From Rathayibacter sp. SW19 (lineage in GTDB: Bacteria; Actinomycetota; Actinomycetes; Actinomycetales; Microbacteriaceae), in NCBI RefSeq assembly GCF_030866825.1, contig NZ_CP133020.1, forward strand, positions 3,720,001 to 3,784,000: a stretch of DNA of 64,000 bases. The letters are read 5' to 3'. Position numbers and translations under genes: made by a program. Below, one piece after another: positions 51,220 to 60,066 of this stretch. The stretch's first letter is position 1. Every line of letters begins with the position of its first letter. Below the pieces are notes generated by a model. That model worked only from the letters and a program-made list of their open reading frames with translations. It made no database searches and was not told the origin of the DNA.

Positions 51220-52260
51220 TCAGGCGGTCGGAGCGAGTATGTTGGCCGGAGCTGCCGTGCTTCCGCGCACAACGAGGTTCGTCGCCAGATCCAGCCGAAC
51301 GGTGCTGCGTTCCGGGTCATCGCGCAACGCCAGCACAAGACGCACTGCCTGCTCCGCCATCTCTTTCAGGGGCTGATGAACCGTGGTCAATTGTGGTCCG
51401 ACCCAGCTTGCCGACGGCACGTCGTCGTAGCCGACTACGGACAGATCCTCGGGAATGCCGAGGCCGAGCGAACGAGCGGCCTGGTACACGCCGAACGCCT
51501 GCAGATCATTCCCCGTGAAGATTGCCGTCGGGCGGTCGGACGACGACAACATCCGGGTGCCCGCCTTGAGCCCGTTCTCGTAGTGGAATTCGCCGTTCTC
51601 GATGAGGCTTGGATCGATCGGGATGCCCGCCTCGTCGAGTGCGGTGCGATAACCCGACAGCCGTGCGCGAGAGCACAGCATGTCCATCGGCCCCGTGATA
51701 ATGCCGATCCGGCGGTGTCCGAGCTCCACAAGGTGCCGCGTCGCCATGAGTCCGCCCGACCAGTTTCCCGTGCCGACCGATGCCACGTCAGGGGCCGGGT
51801 CGCCCGCGGGGTCCACCACCACGAACGGAATGCCTCGTGTGCGCATTTGGCGTTTGTGGTCGGCGGAGAGATCCGAGAAGAGGAGGAGCAGTCCGGCCGG
51901 CTGACGCTGGAGCACACCGTCGATCCAATCGACCGGTTGAGTGTGACGGGTGCCGCTCTCGGTGAGCACGATGCTCATGCCGTTCTCGCGTGCCACCTTG
52001 TCTGCGCCGCGAATGATCTCAAGCGACCACTCGCTGTCGATGTTCTCGAACACGAGCTCGATCAGACGGACTCGTGAGTTCTCCACGCCGCGGCGGCTGT
52101 AACCGGATGAGTGCAACAACTGCTCAATGCGATCGCGAACGGGCTCGGAAACGCCGGAACGGCCGTTCAGCACCTTGGACACGGTCGACATCGACACCGA
52201 TGCATCCCGTGCAATCTCAGCGAGTGTCGCTCGCTGAGACGAAACCTTTTGCACACTCAT
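51220..52260 (-). CDS. LacI-family regulator of the keto-sugar cluster
   Basis: A 346-residue repressor. HTH ATLAEIARDASVSMSTVSKVL is followed by the hinge helix near SEPVRDRIEQLL and a sugar-binding effector domain (RGIPFVVVDPAGDP; VVGYDDVPSASWVGP). It is divergent from the ABC importer/GMC unit and upstream of the oxidoreductase unit, a central position for controlling both. No ribosome site is clear before the ATG at 52260. Confidence 0.9.
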   Translation of the reverse strand: MSVQKVSSQRATLAEIARDASVSMSTVSKVLNGRSGVSEPVRDRIEQLLHSSGYSRRGVENSRVRLIELVFENIDSEWSLEIIRGADKVARENGMSIVLTESGTRHTQPVDWIDGVLQRQPAGLLLLFSDLSADHKRQMRTRGIPFVVVDPAGDPAPDVASVGTGNWSGGLMATRHLVELGHRRIGIITGPMDMLCSRARLSGYRTALDEAGIPIDPSLIENGEFHYENGLKAGTRMLSSSDRPTAIFTGNDLQAFGVYQAARSLGLGIPEDLSVVGYDDVPSASWVGPQLTTVHQPLKEMAEQAVRLVLALRDDPERSTVRLDLATNLVVRGSTAAPANILAPTA

Positions 52261-52550
52261 GGCGACATCGTACTCACGAATTCGCGATTCTCGGGGGTTT
52301 TCTTTCCGTCGGCGGGAACCGACGGTGGCCGCCGCCGGGCGGTCAAAGCGCCCGTTCCTGGCCGCCGAGAGCGGGCGTCGCTTGTCAGATGCGCGTGTTT
52401 CCGCGGGTCCGGGCCGCGGTGTTGACTTCCAAGGCTCGTGGATGAATACTAAAGCCGTCGCAACGAAATATTGCTGAACAGCGTGCGACACTTGCATTCA
52501 ATGTCGAATCGTGGTCGCCCGAGGCATCGGCGACTCGGAAGGAACCTGCT
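52261..52550. promoter_or_regulatory. Divergent promoter region of lacI and the importer
   Basis: 290 bp without a gene. Inverted arms CGACA (52486-52490) and TGTCG (52502-52506) could be an operator; TGCGACAC (52484-52491) also occurs inverted at 51192-51199, ahead of the oxidoreductase unit. No canonical -10/-35 pair stands out. Confidence 0.3.
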
Positions 52551-53876
52551 ATGGCTTCTCAATCCACGGGTGCATCATTCACCCGCCGTGGCTTTATCGG
52601 ACTCGCAGGTGGCGTTGCAGCCACCTCGCTCCTCGCCGCCTGTTCAAGCGGAGGCGGTGGTGGCGCCAGCGGTTCTACCAAGGCCATCAAATTCTGGAAC
52701 ATGCCGTGGGGTAACACGGACTTCAACAAGCTCGACAAGAAGATCACGCTGGCGTACAAGCCGGCTTCGGGTCTCGGGGCGGCTACCTACCAGGAGATCC
52801 AGTGGGCGAACTTCACCCAGACGTTCTCCTCTGCCGTCGCGTCGAACACCGGCCCCGCCGTCAGCTCGGGCGGTGGAACCCAGGCGTTCCAGTTCGCACA
52901 GCAGGGCAAGATCGCATACGCGGACAATCTGCTCGACAGCTGGAAGAAGAACGGTATCTACGCCGACTTCTTCGACGGTCTCGTCGACACGATGAAGACC
53001 GACCAGGGCTACGCAGCGGTGCCCTACAACCTCGACGTTCGTATCTCCTGGTACAACAAGGCGCTGCTGGCGCAGGCCGGGGTTCAGCCGCCGACCAACT
53101 GGGACGAGTACAAGAACGTGTGCGCAGCGCTCAAGAAGATCGGCGTCTACGGCTTCGGCCTCGGTGCAGGGGCCGGCAACTTCACCGGTAGCCACATCCT
53201 GACGGCGTTCATGATCAACAACGGCGGTGGGCTCTTCAACGCCGACAAGAAGCCGGACTGTGTCACGCCCGAGAACATCGAGGCGATGACCTACATTCTC
53301 GATCTTGTCAACTCCGGCTACTCCGACCCTGCAGGCGCCACGTACACGAGCGCAAACGTGCAGGCGCAGTGGAAGGCGAAGAAGTTCGGCTTCGGCTGGG
53401 ACGGTGCAGGCCTCGCGGCCAGCGTCGGCGGCGACGTTGTCAGCGACATGGTCGTCGGCAGCCCGCTCAAGAGTCCGAGCGGCAAGACCGGCGGACTGTA
53501 CTTCCCGAACAACATCATGATGTACAAGAACACCCCGAGTCAGAAGAGCTCCGAGGCGTTCCTCACGTACTACTACCAGAACATGAAACAGTTGTGGACG
53601 TCGAACACCGGCATCGGCTTGCCCCCGCTGAAGTCCATCGCCGCCACGAGCGAGTTCAAGTCGGACCCGAACAACGTGAAGATCGTCGACGAGTGGCAGC
53701 CCATCTTCAAGACCTGGGCGGCACCGGGCGGCACCGGTCTGTTCTACAACATCGCCAACACCGTTGACGGCACCGCACCGATGACGACCTTCTCGCAGGC
53801 TATTCTCGGTGGTAAGACTGATGCCAAGACCGCTTTGACAACGTTGCAGACCTCAATCGAAGGACTCATGAAGTAG
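52551..53876 (+). CDS. ABC transporter sugar-binding lipoprotein, Tat-type signal
   Basis: A 441-residue extracellular solute-binding protein. The signal peptide has a twin-arginine motif (TRRGFIG) and a lipobox LAAC, so it is probably a Tat-exported lipoprotein. GGAAGGA precedes the ATG. Landmarks are YAAVPYNLDVRISWYNKALL and FGFGWDGAGLAASVGG. Ligand unknown; the downstream GMC oxidoreductase and divergent keto-sugar enzymes point to a glycoside. A terminator-like hairpin follows before the permease genes. Confidence 0.92.
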   Translation: MASQSTGASFTRRGFIGLAGGVAATSLLAACSSGGGGGASGSTKAIKFWNMPWGNTDFNKLDKKITLAYKPASGLGAATYQEIQWANFTQTFSSAVASNTGPAVSSGGGTQAFQFAQQGKIAYADNLLDSWKKNGIYADFFDGLVDTMKTDQGYAAVPYNLDVRISWYNKALLAQAGVQPPTNWDEYKNVCAALKKIGVYGFGLGAGAGNFTGSHILTAFMINNGGGLFNADKKPDCVTPENIEAMTYILDLVNSGYSDPAGATYTSANVQAQWKAKKFGFGWDGAGLAASVGGDVVSDMVVGSPLKSPSGKTGGLYFPNNIMMYKNTPSQKSSEAFLTYYYQNMKQLWTSNTGIGLPPLKSIAATSEFKSDPNNVKIVDEWQPIFKTWAAPGGTGLFYNIANTVDGTAPMTTFSQAILGGKTDAKTALTTLQTSIEGLMK

Positions 53877-53886
53877 CAACCCGAAT

Positions 53887-53923
53887 CGGGTGGGTCCCAG
53901 CGTGAGCCGGGCCCACCCGTTTT
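53887..53923 (+). terminator. Hairpin plus T-run between binding protein and permeases
   Basis: CGGGTGGGTCC and GGGCCCACCCG pair (one G-T) around a short loop, followed by TTTT. Partial termination here would raise binding protein over permease, as is common in such operons. Confidence 0.7.
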
Positions 53924-53955
53924 CATCATCGCGAAGACCTTCGAAGGAGAAGTAG

Positions 53956-54918
53956 ATGTCGACCGAGTCCGTGGCCGGAGCGCTGAGAAAGGCGCGCAAC
54001 GGTGTGGGGAACGCCGGTTCGGGTCGGTCGCCCAGCGCCGGCAAACGCAAGAGCAATACGTCGCACGCGAGAGTGTTCGTGCTGTTCGCATTACCGTCGG
54101 TGATCCTGCTGTTGCTTCTGAACCTGTACCCGGTGATCTACGCGGGTTTGCAATCGCTGCGCAACGGGGATCTGATCAGCGCCGGTGATTTCGTCGGCCT
54201 GGCAAACTACGCCTCCGTGCTGCAATCCCCCGTGTTCTGGCACGCAGCAGTCTTCACTGCGGTCTTCACGATCGTCGGGGTCTTCGGAAGTTGGGCCGTC
54301 GGCCTCTCCCTCGGCCTGCTCCTGCGCACCCGCATCCCTGCAAACGGTCTGTTCAAAGTGCTTCTGCTGCTGCCGTGGGTTGTTCCCGTGGTTGTCTCTG
54401 CCGCTTCGTGGAACTGGCTGGTGGCAACCCCGCAGTCGCCGCTGCCGATTCTCTTCCACGCTCTCGGATTCGGCAACGTGCTCTTCCTCGCGGACCCGCT
54501 GCTCGCTCAGGTCATGGTCTGCATCTTCAAGGTGTGGATCAGCTTCCCGTTCATGATGATGATGATGGCCTCGGCCCTCGCATCCGTCGACAGCAACGTG
54601 TACGAGGCTTCCAAGGTCGACGGTGCCAGTAGCTGGCAGACGTTCCGGCAGATCACACTGCCGATGATTTCGCGTTCGACGTACATCAGCTGGATTCTGA
54701 TGACGATCTTCTGTGTCAACGACTTCCCGACGATCTTCCTGCTCACCGGCGGCGGCCCGGTCAACGCCACGCAGTCCCTCGTCGTGATGGCGTACATCAC
54801 GGTGTTCCAGAACTTCCAGACCGGCCCCGGTGTCGCAATCGCGTTCATGATGACGATCGTCCTCGTCATCATCGCGACGTTGCTCTACCGCCAGATTCGA
54901 AAGGTGAACATCGAATGA
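53956..54918 (+). CDS. Sugar ABC transporter permease, MalF type
   Basis: A 320-residue permease with six predicted transmembrane helices after a basic cytoplasmic tail of about 35 residues. EAA loop: NVYEASKVDGASSWQTFRQI (about 215-234). GAAGGAGAAG precedes the ATG. It works with the coupled MalG-type permease (4-bp ATGA overlap); no ATPase gene is present nearby, implying a shared ATPase. Confidence 0.92.
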   Translation: MSTESVAGALRKARNGVGNAGSGRSPSAGKRKSNTSHARVFVLFALPSVILLLLLNLYPVIYAGLQSLRNGDLISAGDFVGLANYASVLQSPVFWHAAVFTAVFTIVGVFGSWAVGLSLGLLLRTRIPANGLFKVLLLLPWVVPVVVSAASWNWLVATPQSPLPILFHALGFGNVLFLADPLLAQVMVCIFKVWISFPFMMMMMASALASVDSNVYEASKVDGASSWQTFRQITLPMISRSTYISWILMTIFCVNDFPTIFLLTGGGPVNATQSLVVMAYITVFQNFQTGPGVAIAFMMTIVLVIIATLLYRQIRKVNIE

Positions 54919-55805
54919 GCGCCGAAACTTCACAAGCGCCGCTGACCGGTCAGTTGCACGTCGGTGTGACCGGCGGCAAGCGGCGCACGCTCACCCAGGC
55001 TCAGGAGCGCGGTAAGTGGTGGCGCTTCCTCGGCATCCTGATCATCACCGCGGTCGTGCTGGTGCCGATCATTGCCGTCCTGATCCTGTCGCTCGAGCCT
55101 TCGCTCGGCAGCAAGGCGACGGGGCTCACGCTGGAGAACTTCACAACGGTCTTCTCCGAGACATCCGTTGGCACCTGGCTGGGCAACAGCTTGATCGTCA
55201 CCCTGGTGACGGTGGTGGTTGCAGTGGCGGTTGCCGCGCCAGCCGGATACGTGCTCTCCCGCGGGAGAAGCAAGCTCGTCTCCGGCTATTCGCTCATCCT
55301 GTTCATCGTGCAGTCGCTGCCGGTGGTCACTGCGGTGATCCCGCTGTTCATCCTGTTCGCGCAGATTGGGCTGGTCGACAATCTGGCCGGCATCACGATC
55401 ATCTATGTCGGCTCGACCATGTCCGTGGCCGTCTGGATGATGGCGGCGTACATCGACTCGATCCCGATCACACTCGAGGAGGCCGCCTGGATGGACGGCT
55501 GCTCCGTGTTCGGCGGTTTCGTGCGCATCGTGCTGCGCAACTCGCTGCCCGGGGTGCTCTCGACAGCGATTTTCGCCTTCCTGCTCGCCTGGAACGACTA
55601 CCTGGTCGCCGTCGTCTTCCTGCGAAGCGACCAGAACTACACCCTGCAAATCGGGCTGCAGTCGTTCTTCCAGCAGAATCAGACCGACTGGGGCCTGGTG
55701 ATGGCCGTCGCCGTGGTCATGATGCTCCCACCCGTGATCCTCTTCGCCGTGCTGAACAAGTATTTCAGCGTCGGAGGCATCGGCGGCTCACTTGCCGGCA
55801 AATAG
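54915..55805 (+). CDS. Carbohydrate ABC transporter permease, MalG type
   Basis: A 296-residue permease with six predicted helices. EAA loop region: TLEEAAWMDGCSVFGGFVRI. Its start overlaps the MalF-type stop (ATGA) and its end overlaps the TTG start of the GMC gene by 14 bp, so the oxidoreductase is made as part of the importer operon. Confidence 0.92.
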   Translation: MSAETSQAPLTGQLHVGVTGGKRRTLTQAQERGKWWRFLGILIITAVVLVPIIAVLILSLEPSLGSKATGLTLENFTTVFSETSVGTWLGNSLIVTLVTVVVAVAVAAPAGYVLSRGRSKLVSGYSLILFIVQSLPVVTAVIPLFILFAQIGLVDNLAGITIIYVGSTMSVAVWMMAAYIDSIPITLEEAAWMDGCSVFGGFVRIVLRNSLPGVLSTAIFAFLLAWNDYLVAVVFLRSDQNYTLQIGLQSFFQQNQTDWGLVMAVAVVMMLPPVILFAVLNKYFSVGGIGGSLAGK

Positions 55806-58008
55806 TTCGACCGAACTCTTCACCGCAACCATCCGCGCGGCCATCGACCGAATCATCCCGGCCGACAGGTGGTTGGGCGAGCCCTGGCCGGGCGGATGGG
55901 AGGGCGGCGTCGCGGACTATGTGATCCCGGCCAACCCCGACCTGGACTGGGCGCGCCCCGCGCTGATCTGGCTGAATGAGGCGCTCGACGCTGCGGCGCG
56001 CGCCGAGAACGGGGTGTCGTTCGCAGAGCTGACCGGGCAACAGCAGGACGCGATCCTCACCTCGTTCGAGGCGACTCGCGACGAAGCGGATGCCGCAACC
56101 ACCGCCGCCGATGCGGGCGTCGCAACCACCGCGGCAAGCCACTTCGCCGCCCTGCGCCGCATCTGCTGGGAAGGCTACTACGCAGCCTCGGATCGATCCG
56201 GCGTTGTTGACAATCCCGGCGTTGTTGAGAAGCCCGGCGCTGCCGACCAGCCCGGCGTTGCTGACCGGTCCGGCGCCCCCACGCGGCACAGTCCGATCGG
56301 GCTGGAAATGGTGGGCTTCCGCGCCGTGCCCGAGGGCGTCACACCAGTCGAACCCGACCCGATCGACGGGTTGCGACCAGAGCAGGTGCGCAGCGGCTAC
56401 GACGCCATTGTGATCGGCAGCGGACCCGGCGGCGGCGTCGCGGCCGAAACCCTGGCAAAAGCAGGCAAGACCGTGCTGCTGATCGAGCGCGCCCCCTCCG
56501 TGCCCAACTCGGCATTACGTGGCGATCATTTGCACGGCAAACGAAACGCGGTCTATTGGCCGTCGGCGGGGCCCGGCCTTGGGCATCCGAGGCTCGCCCA
56601 GCTGCCGGACGGCGAGGACCGCGTCATCGACGGCACAGGCGACGCCGGGCTATACGGACTGAATGCGATGGCTTTCGGAGGCGGCACCCGACTCTGGCAA
56701 GGAATGGCGTGGCGCTTCCTTCCGCAAGATTTTCAGATGGCAACCCTGTACGGCAACCCAGATGGTGCCAACCTGGCGGATTGGCCGATCGGCTACGGCG
56801 AAATGGAACCGTACTACACCCGTGCGGAATGGGAGCTCGGTGTCTCCGGTATTGAGGGCGGATTGACCTCGCGCACGCCGCGATCGGCCGGCTACCCGAT
56901 GCCGCCGATGCCCACCGAGCGCGCACGCGAACTGCTCGGTGCTGCCGCGGACTCGCTGGGCTGGGGCTGGGGTCCGATCCCTCTCGCTATCAACAGCGTG
57001 CCGCATGACGATCGCCCCGCCTGCGTGCGTTGCCCGCAGTGCATCGGCCACACCTGCCCGGTCAACGCCAAGAACGGTTCGAACAACACGTTCATTCCGC
57101 GCGCCGTCGCGACGGGGCTGTGCGATGTGATCTACGACGCCGAGGTCATCCAAGTGCGCGACGGCGCGCGGTCGGCGGGCGTGACGATCATGGCATCCGC
57201 GTCGACGACACCGGCGGAGATCACCGTCAACGCCGACGTCGTTGTCGTCTCGGCCGGCGCGGTTGAAACGCCACGATTGCTGCTGGCCAGCGGCATCGGC
57301 AACGACCAGCTCGGCCGTAACCTGCACGACCATCGGTTCGTCACGATGCTCGGCACAATGGACGAGGTCGTCAAGCCGTATGTCGGGCCGGGGCACTCCA
57401 TCGCCACGCTGGATCATGTGCACGCCCAGACCATTCCGTGGGGCGGCGGCGTCATCGTCGATCTGGTGAGCCCGCTGCCGTTGACATCTGCATCTGATCC
57501 GTCGATGCCGGGCGTTCCGCTGTGGGGTGCCGGGCACAAGGAGTGGATGCGAGGCGACCGCTCACACGCGTTCGGCGTGTTCGGCATGGGGCAGGAGATT
57601 CCGATGGCGACCTCGCGGGTGACCCTGGCGCATGGCCTGCACGATCGCTGGGGAAAGCCGGTCGCGGCGCTACGCAAGAACGTGCACTGGGCATCCGTCG
57701 AGGTCGAGGATGGAATGGCAAGGCAGGGTGAAGCCTGGCTGATCGCTGTCGGGGCGCGCGACATCCGCCGCCAGTTCGGCACCGCGATCGCATCGGCCGC
57801 GGGTGAGCACTCGAGCGGCACAGCGCGAATGGGCACCTCCCCCGAGACTTCCGCGACGGATGCCTACGGCCGCGTTCACGGGACCGCGCGCGTCGTCGTC
57901 TGCGATGCGTCGCTGCACCCGACGAACGGCAGCGTCAACCCGACGTTGACGATCGTTGCGAACGCGATGCGAGTGAGCGAGCATATCGTGCAGGACTGGC
58001 CGGCCTAG
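55792..58008 (+). CDS. GMC oxidoreductase fused to gluconate-2-DH subunit-3-like domain
   Basis: A 738-residue fusion. Residues 1-130 resemble gluconate 2-dehydrogenase subunit 3 (FTATIRAAIDRIIPADRW, then RRICWEGYYA), usually a separate small subunit. A repeat-encoded linker (about 134-163) leads to the FAD-binding GMC domain: IVIGSGPGGGVAAETLAKAG near 206-225 and the closing HPTNGSVNPTLTI with candidate catalytic His and Asn. CVRCPQCIGHTCPVNAK adds a Cys cluster. Lgd-type glucoside 3-dehydrogenases use these two parts as separate subunits, so C3 oxidation of a sugar is plausible. The TTG start, overlapping the permease gene, is the best available. The IS begins 2 bp after the stop. Confidence 0.82.
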   Translation: MPANSSTELFTATIRAAIDRIIPADRWLGEPWPGGWEGGVADYVIPANPDLDWARPALIWLNEALDAAARAENGVSFAELTGQQQDAILTSFEATRDEADAATTAADAGVATTAASHFAALRRICWEGYYAASDRSGVVDNPGVVEKPGAADQPGVADRSGAPTRHSPIGLEMVGFRAVPEGVTPVEPDPIDGLRPEQVRSGYDAIVIGSGPGGGVAAETLAKAGKTVLLIERAPSVPNSALRGDHLHGKRNAVYWPSAGPGLGHPRLAQLPDGEDRVIDGTGDAGLYGLNAMAFGGGTRLWQGMAWRFLPQDFQMATLYGNPDGANLADWPIGYGEMEPYYTRAEWELGVSGIEGGLTSRTPRSAGYPMPPMPTERARELLGAAADSLGWGWGPIPLAINSVPHDDRPACVRCPQCIGHTCPVNAKNGSNNTFIPRAVATGLCDVIYDAEVIQVRDGARSAGVTIMASASTTPAEITVNADVVVVSAGAVETPRLLLASGIGNDQLGRNLHDHRFVTMLGTMDEVVKPYVGPGHSIATLDHVHAQTIPWGGGVIVDLVSPLPLTSASDPSMPGVPLWGAGHKEWMRGDRSHAFGVFGMGQEIPMATSRVTLAHGLHDRWGKPVAALRKNVHWASVEVEDGMARQGEAWLIAVGARDIRRQFGTAIASAAGEHSSGTARMGTSPETSATDAYGRVHGTARVVVCDASLHPTNGSVNPTLTIVANAMRVSEHIVQDWPA
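56191..56280. repeat. 18-bp in-frame tandem repeat, five copies
   Basis: Units such as GACAATCCCGGCGTTGTT, GAGAAGCCCGGCGCTGCC and GACCAGCCCGGCGTTGCT encode (D/E)xPGVx-type units that link the subunit-3-like domain to the GMC domain. Confidence 0.85.
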
Positions 58009-58009
58009 A

Positions 58010-59986
58010 CCGAAGTTACGCGGGTTGAGGGCGGGTTTCTCTGGCTTGAGCCGGGATTTTACTGCTGACTGTGGTGGTGTTTCTGGCTACTTGAGCGTGG
58101 TAGGGATGGTTTGGCCGATCAGCTCGAACGCGTGGCGTTGGATCGGGGTGGGGGTGGCGACCAGTTCGAAGCCGATCTCGTCGTCGTGGCCGGCGATGTG
58201 GATCCGGTTGCGGGTTAGGGTCGCGAGGTGGTCCAGCAACGCGGTGAAGCTGTAGGCGGGCTCGCCGGTGTCGGTGGTGGCGGTGGATGCTTTCCGGCGG
58301 GCGGCGGTGGAGCGTTTCGCGGGTGCGACGGGGTCGGCCGGGTCGGGTCGGTTCTCGTCGGTGAAGGTCAGCGGTGCCCACGCGTTCCTCAGGTGCCAGA
58401 TCAGGTAGGCGGACAGCATGCACAGAAACACGTGCGCGCGAACTCGGGTTTCTGTCCAGTGGTAGATGGGCCGCAGGTCCAGGTCGATGGACTTGATTGA
58501 GCGGAAGTCGCGTTCCACGTGCGCCAACGACTTGTATGTGCCGACGACGGTGGCGGTGTCCATCTGCTCGGCCGGAACACTGGTGCGGATCACATAGATG
58601 CCGTCCAACGCCGCCTCGGCATCGATGTTGTGTTGGTTGCGGGTGAAGGTGAGCAGCCCGTCGTCGATGATGAGCTGGAAGTGTTTGGCCATGTTGTGTT
58701 TGCCGAGGATTTTGCCGACACGGACTCCGATCGGCCCGGCCTTGGTGAGTCGGCCCGCGGTCACGGCGGTCGCGATGACGGTCAGGTCAGCCTCGGTCGC
58801 GGCCAGCAGCTGCTCACGTTTGTAGGCGCGTTTGTCGGCCAGGGCAGGGTTGCGGCAGGCGATCAGGCGTTCGCCGGGATAGTCGGGATGTTGGATTTCG
58901 GCCAGGTTGGTGTCATCGAACAGGGATTGTTGCACGCACCCGTCCGCGATCAGGCCCGCGATCGACACGGAGCGCAGTGCGGTGACCCAGCCGAGACCGC
59001 CCAACTCTTTCAGCTGCCGGATGCGGGCGGAGGTGATCATGCCGCGGTCGCCGACCATGACCATGTCGTTGACACCGAACGTCGTCTTCATTTCGATGGC
59101 GATCTGCTGGAACGCCGTCGGGTCGGCGGTGTTACCGGGCACGACCCGGATCGCGACGGGCCGGCCGGCGGGGTCGGTCAGCAGCCCGTATTCGATCTGC
59201 GGCAGAGCCTTCTTCCCGTCCCGGGAGTACCCGCGGGCCGCCAACTCGCAGTGTGTGCCGGTGACCCAGGAGGAGGACAGGTCGAACAACGCCAACCGGT
59301 CCGGGTTGGCATCTTCGCCCAGGTGTTTGCGGGCGAGTTTCTTCTCGATTGCTTCTTGTCGGGTCGCGAGCCAGTCCATCGCCGCATACACCTCATCGGT
59401 TGAGACGTCGGTGATGCCGAGGTCCTCGGCGAGGGTGGTGTCGGCCCACCACCGGGTCGTGGCCAGTTTCGAGGCCGGTTTGCAGACCCGGGCGATGATC
59501 AGACCGAGCACCACGTCCCGAGCCTTGCCCGCCGGGCCCAGCAGAGCCGGCAGCCCCAGTGCCTGGGCTTGCGCCCAGACGGCGGCGACGTGCCCGTGCG
59601 GCAGGGACCGGGTCACCTCCAGGTTGTCGTCGGCGACGATCAGACTCTTGCCGGCCAGGGATGCCTTCAGGACCTCGATCGCACTGTCCGGCAGCGCGGT
59701 CAGGTTCGCCAACGTCGCGTGTTTGACCTTGGCGCCTTCCCGGTAGGAGCGGCGCAGCAGCACCGATTCGTAGACGCGTTCCTCACCAGCCTTGTTGACC
59801 GCCTTGGTTCTCACTTTGGCCACATGCATCGCCGTTGCGTTCTTCGCCACGCCATAATTCTAAACGCTAATCACGATAGATCATGGCTCAACACACCTAT
59901 TTTACTGGCTACAATTGTTGATACAAAAGAACCCCCACTCCCCGCAACGACGGGGAAGTAGGGGCTCAACTCATACGTAACTTCGG
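58010..59986. mobile_element. IS1634-type insertion sequence, intact
   Basis: A 1977-bp element. Its ends are inverted: CCGAAGTTACG at 58010-58020 and CGTAACTTCGG at 59976-59986, with weaker similarity further inward (GGGTTGAG/GAGTTGAG). It carries one full-length transposase gene on the minus strand. A 6-bp target duplication CCTAGA lies at 58004-58009 and 59987-59992. The duplicated target contains the TAG stop of the GMC gene, so the insertion kept that gene intact while separating it from the arylsulfatase region. Confidence 0.9.
58087..59850 (-). CDS. IS1634-family transposase
   Basis: A 587-residue DDE transposase of the IS1634 (IS4-like) family with no frameshift or stop. Landmarks are NDMVMVGDRGMITSARIRQL, LSSSWVTGTHCELAARGYSR, YKSLAHVERDFRSIK (probable YREK-like region) and LDLRPIYHWTETRVRAHVFL. 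GTG start at 59850. It appears functional, and its codon use is similar to the host's. Confidence 0.92.
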   Translation of the reverse strand: MAKNATAMHVAKVRTKAVNKAGEERVYESVLLRRSYREGAKVKHATLANLTALPDSAIEVLKASLAGKSLIVADDNLEVTRSLPHGHVAAVWAQAQALGLPALLGPAGKARDVVLGLIIARVCKPASKLATTRWWADTTLAEDLGITDVSTDEVYAAMDWLATRQEAIEKKLARKHLGEDANPDRLALFDLSSSWVTGTHCELAARGYSRDGKKALPQIEYGLLTDPAGRPVAIRVVPGNTADPTAFQQIAIEMKTTFGVNDMVMVGDRGMITSARIRQLKELGGLGWVTALRSVSIAGLIADGCVQQSLFDDTNLAEIQHPDYPGERLIACRNPALADKRAYKREQLLAATEADLTVIATAVTAGRLTKAGPIGVRVGKILGKHNMAKHFQLIIDDGLLTFTRNQHNIDAEAALDGIYVIRTSVPAEQMDTATVVGTYKSLAHVERDFRSIKSIDLDLRPIYHWTETRVRAHVFLCMLSAYLIWHLRNAWAPLTFTDENRPDPADPVAPAKRSTAARRKASTATTDTGEPAYSFTALLDHLATLTRNRIHIAGHDDEIGFELVATPTPIQRHAFELIGQTIPTTLK

Positions 59987-59990
59987 CCTA

Positions 59991-60032
59991 GACGGCCCAG
60001 CATCGACGGCCCAGCATCGACGACCCAGCATC
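59991..60032. repeat. 14-bp intergenic tandem repeat, three copies
   Basis: GACGGCCCAGCATC twice and GACGACCCAGCATC once, directly after the right target duplication of the IS and before the arylsulfatase stop. Not a multiple of three and not inside a gene. Confidence 0.88.
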
Positions 60033-60066
60033 GACTGGCTGGCACGGGCTGGCAACCGCGCCGTTC

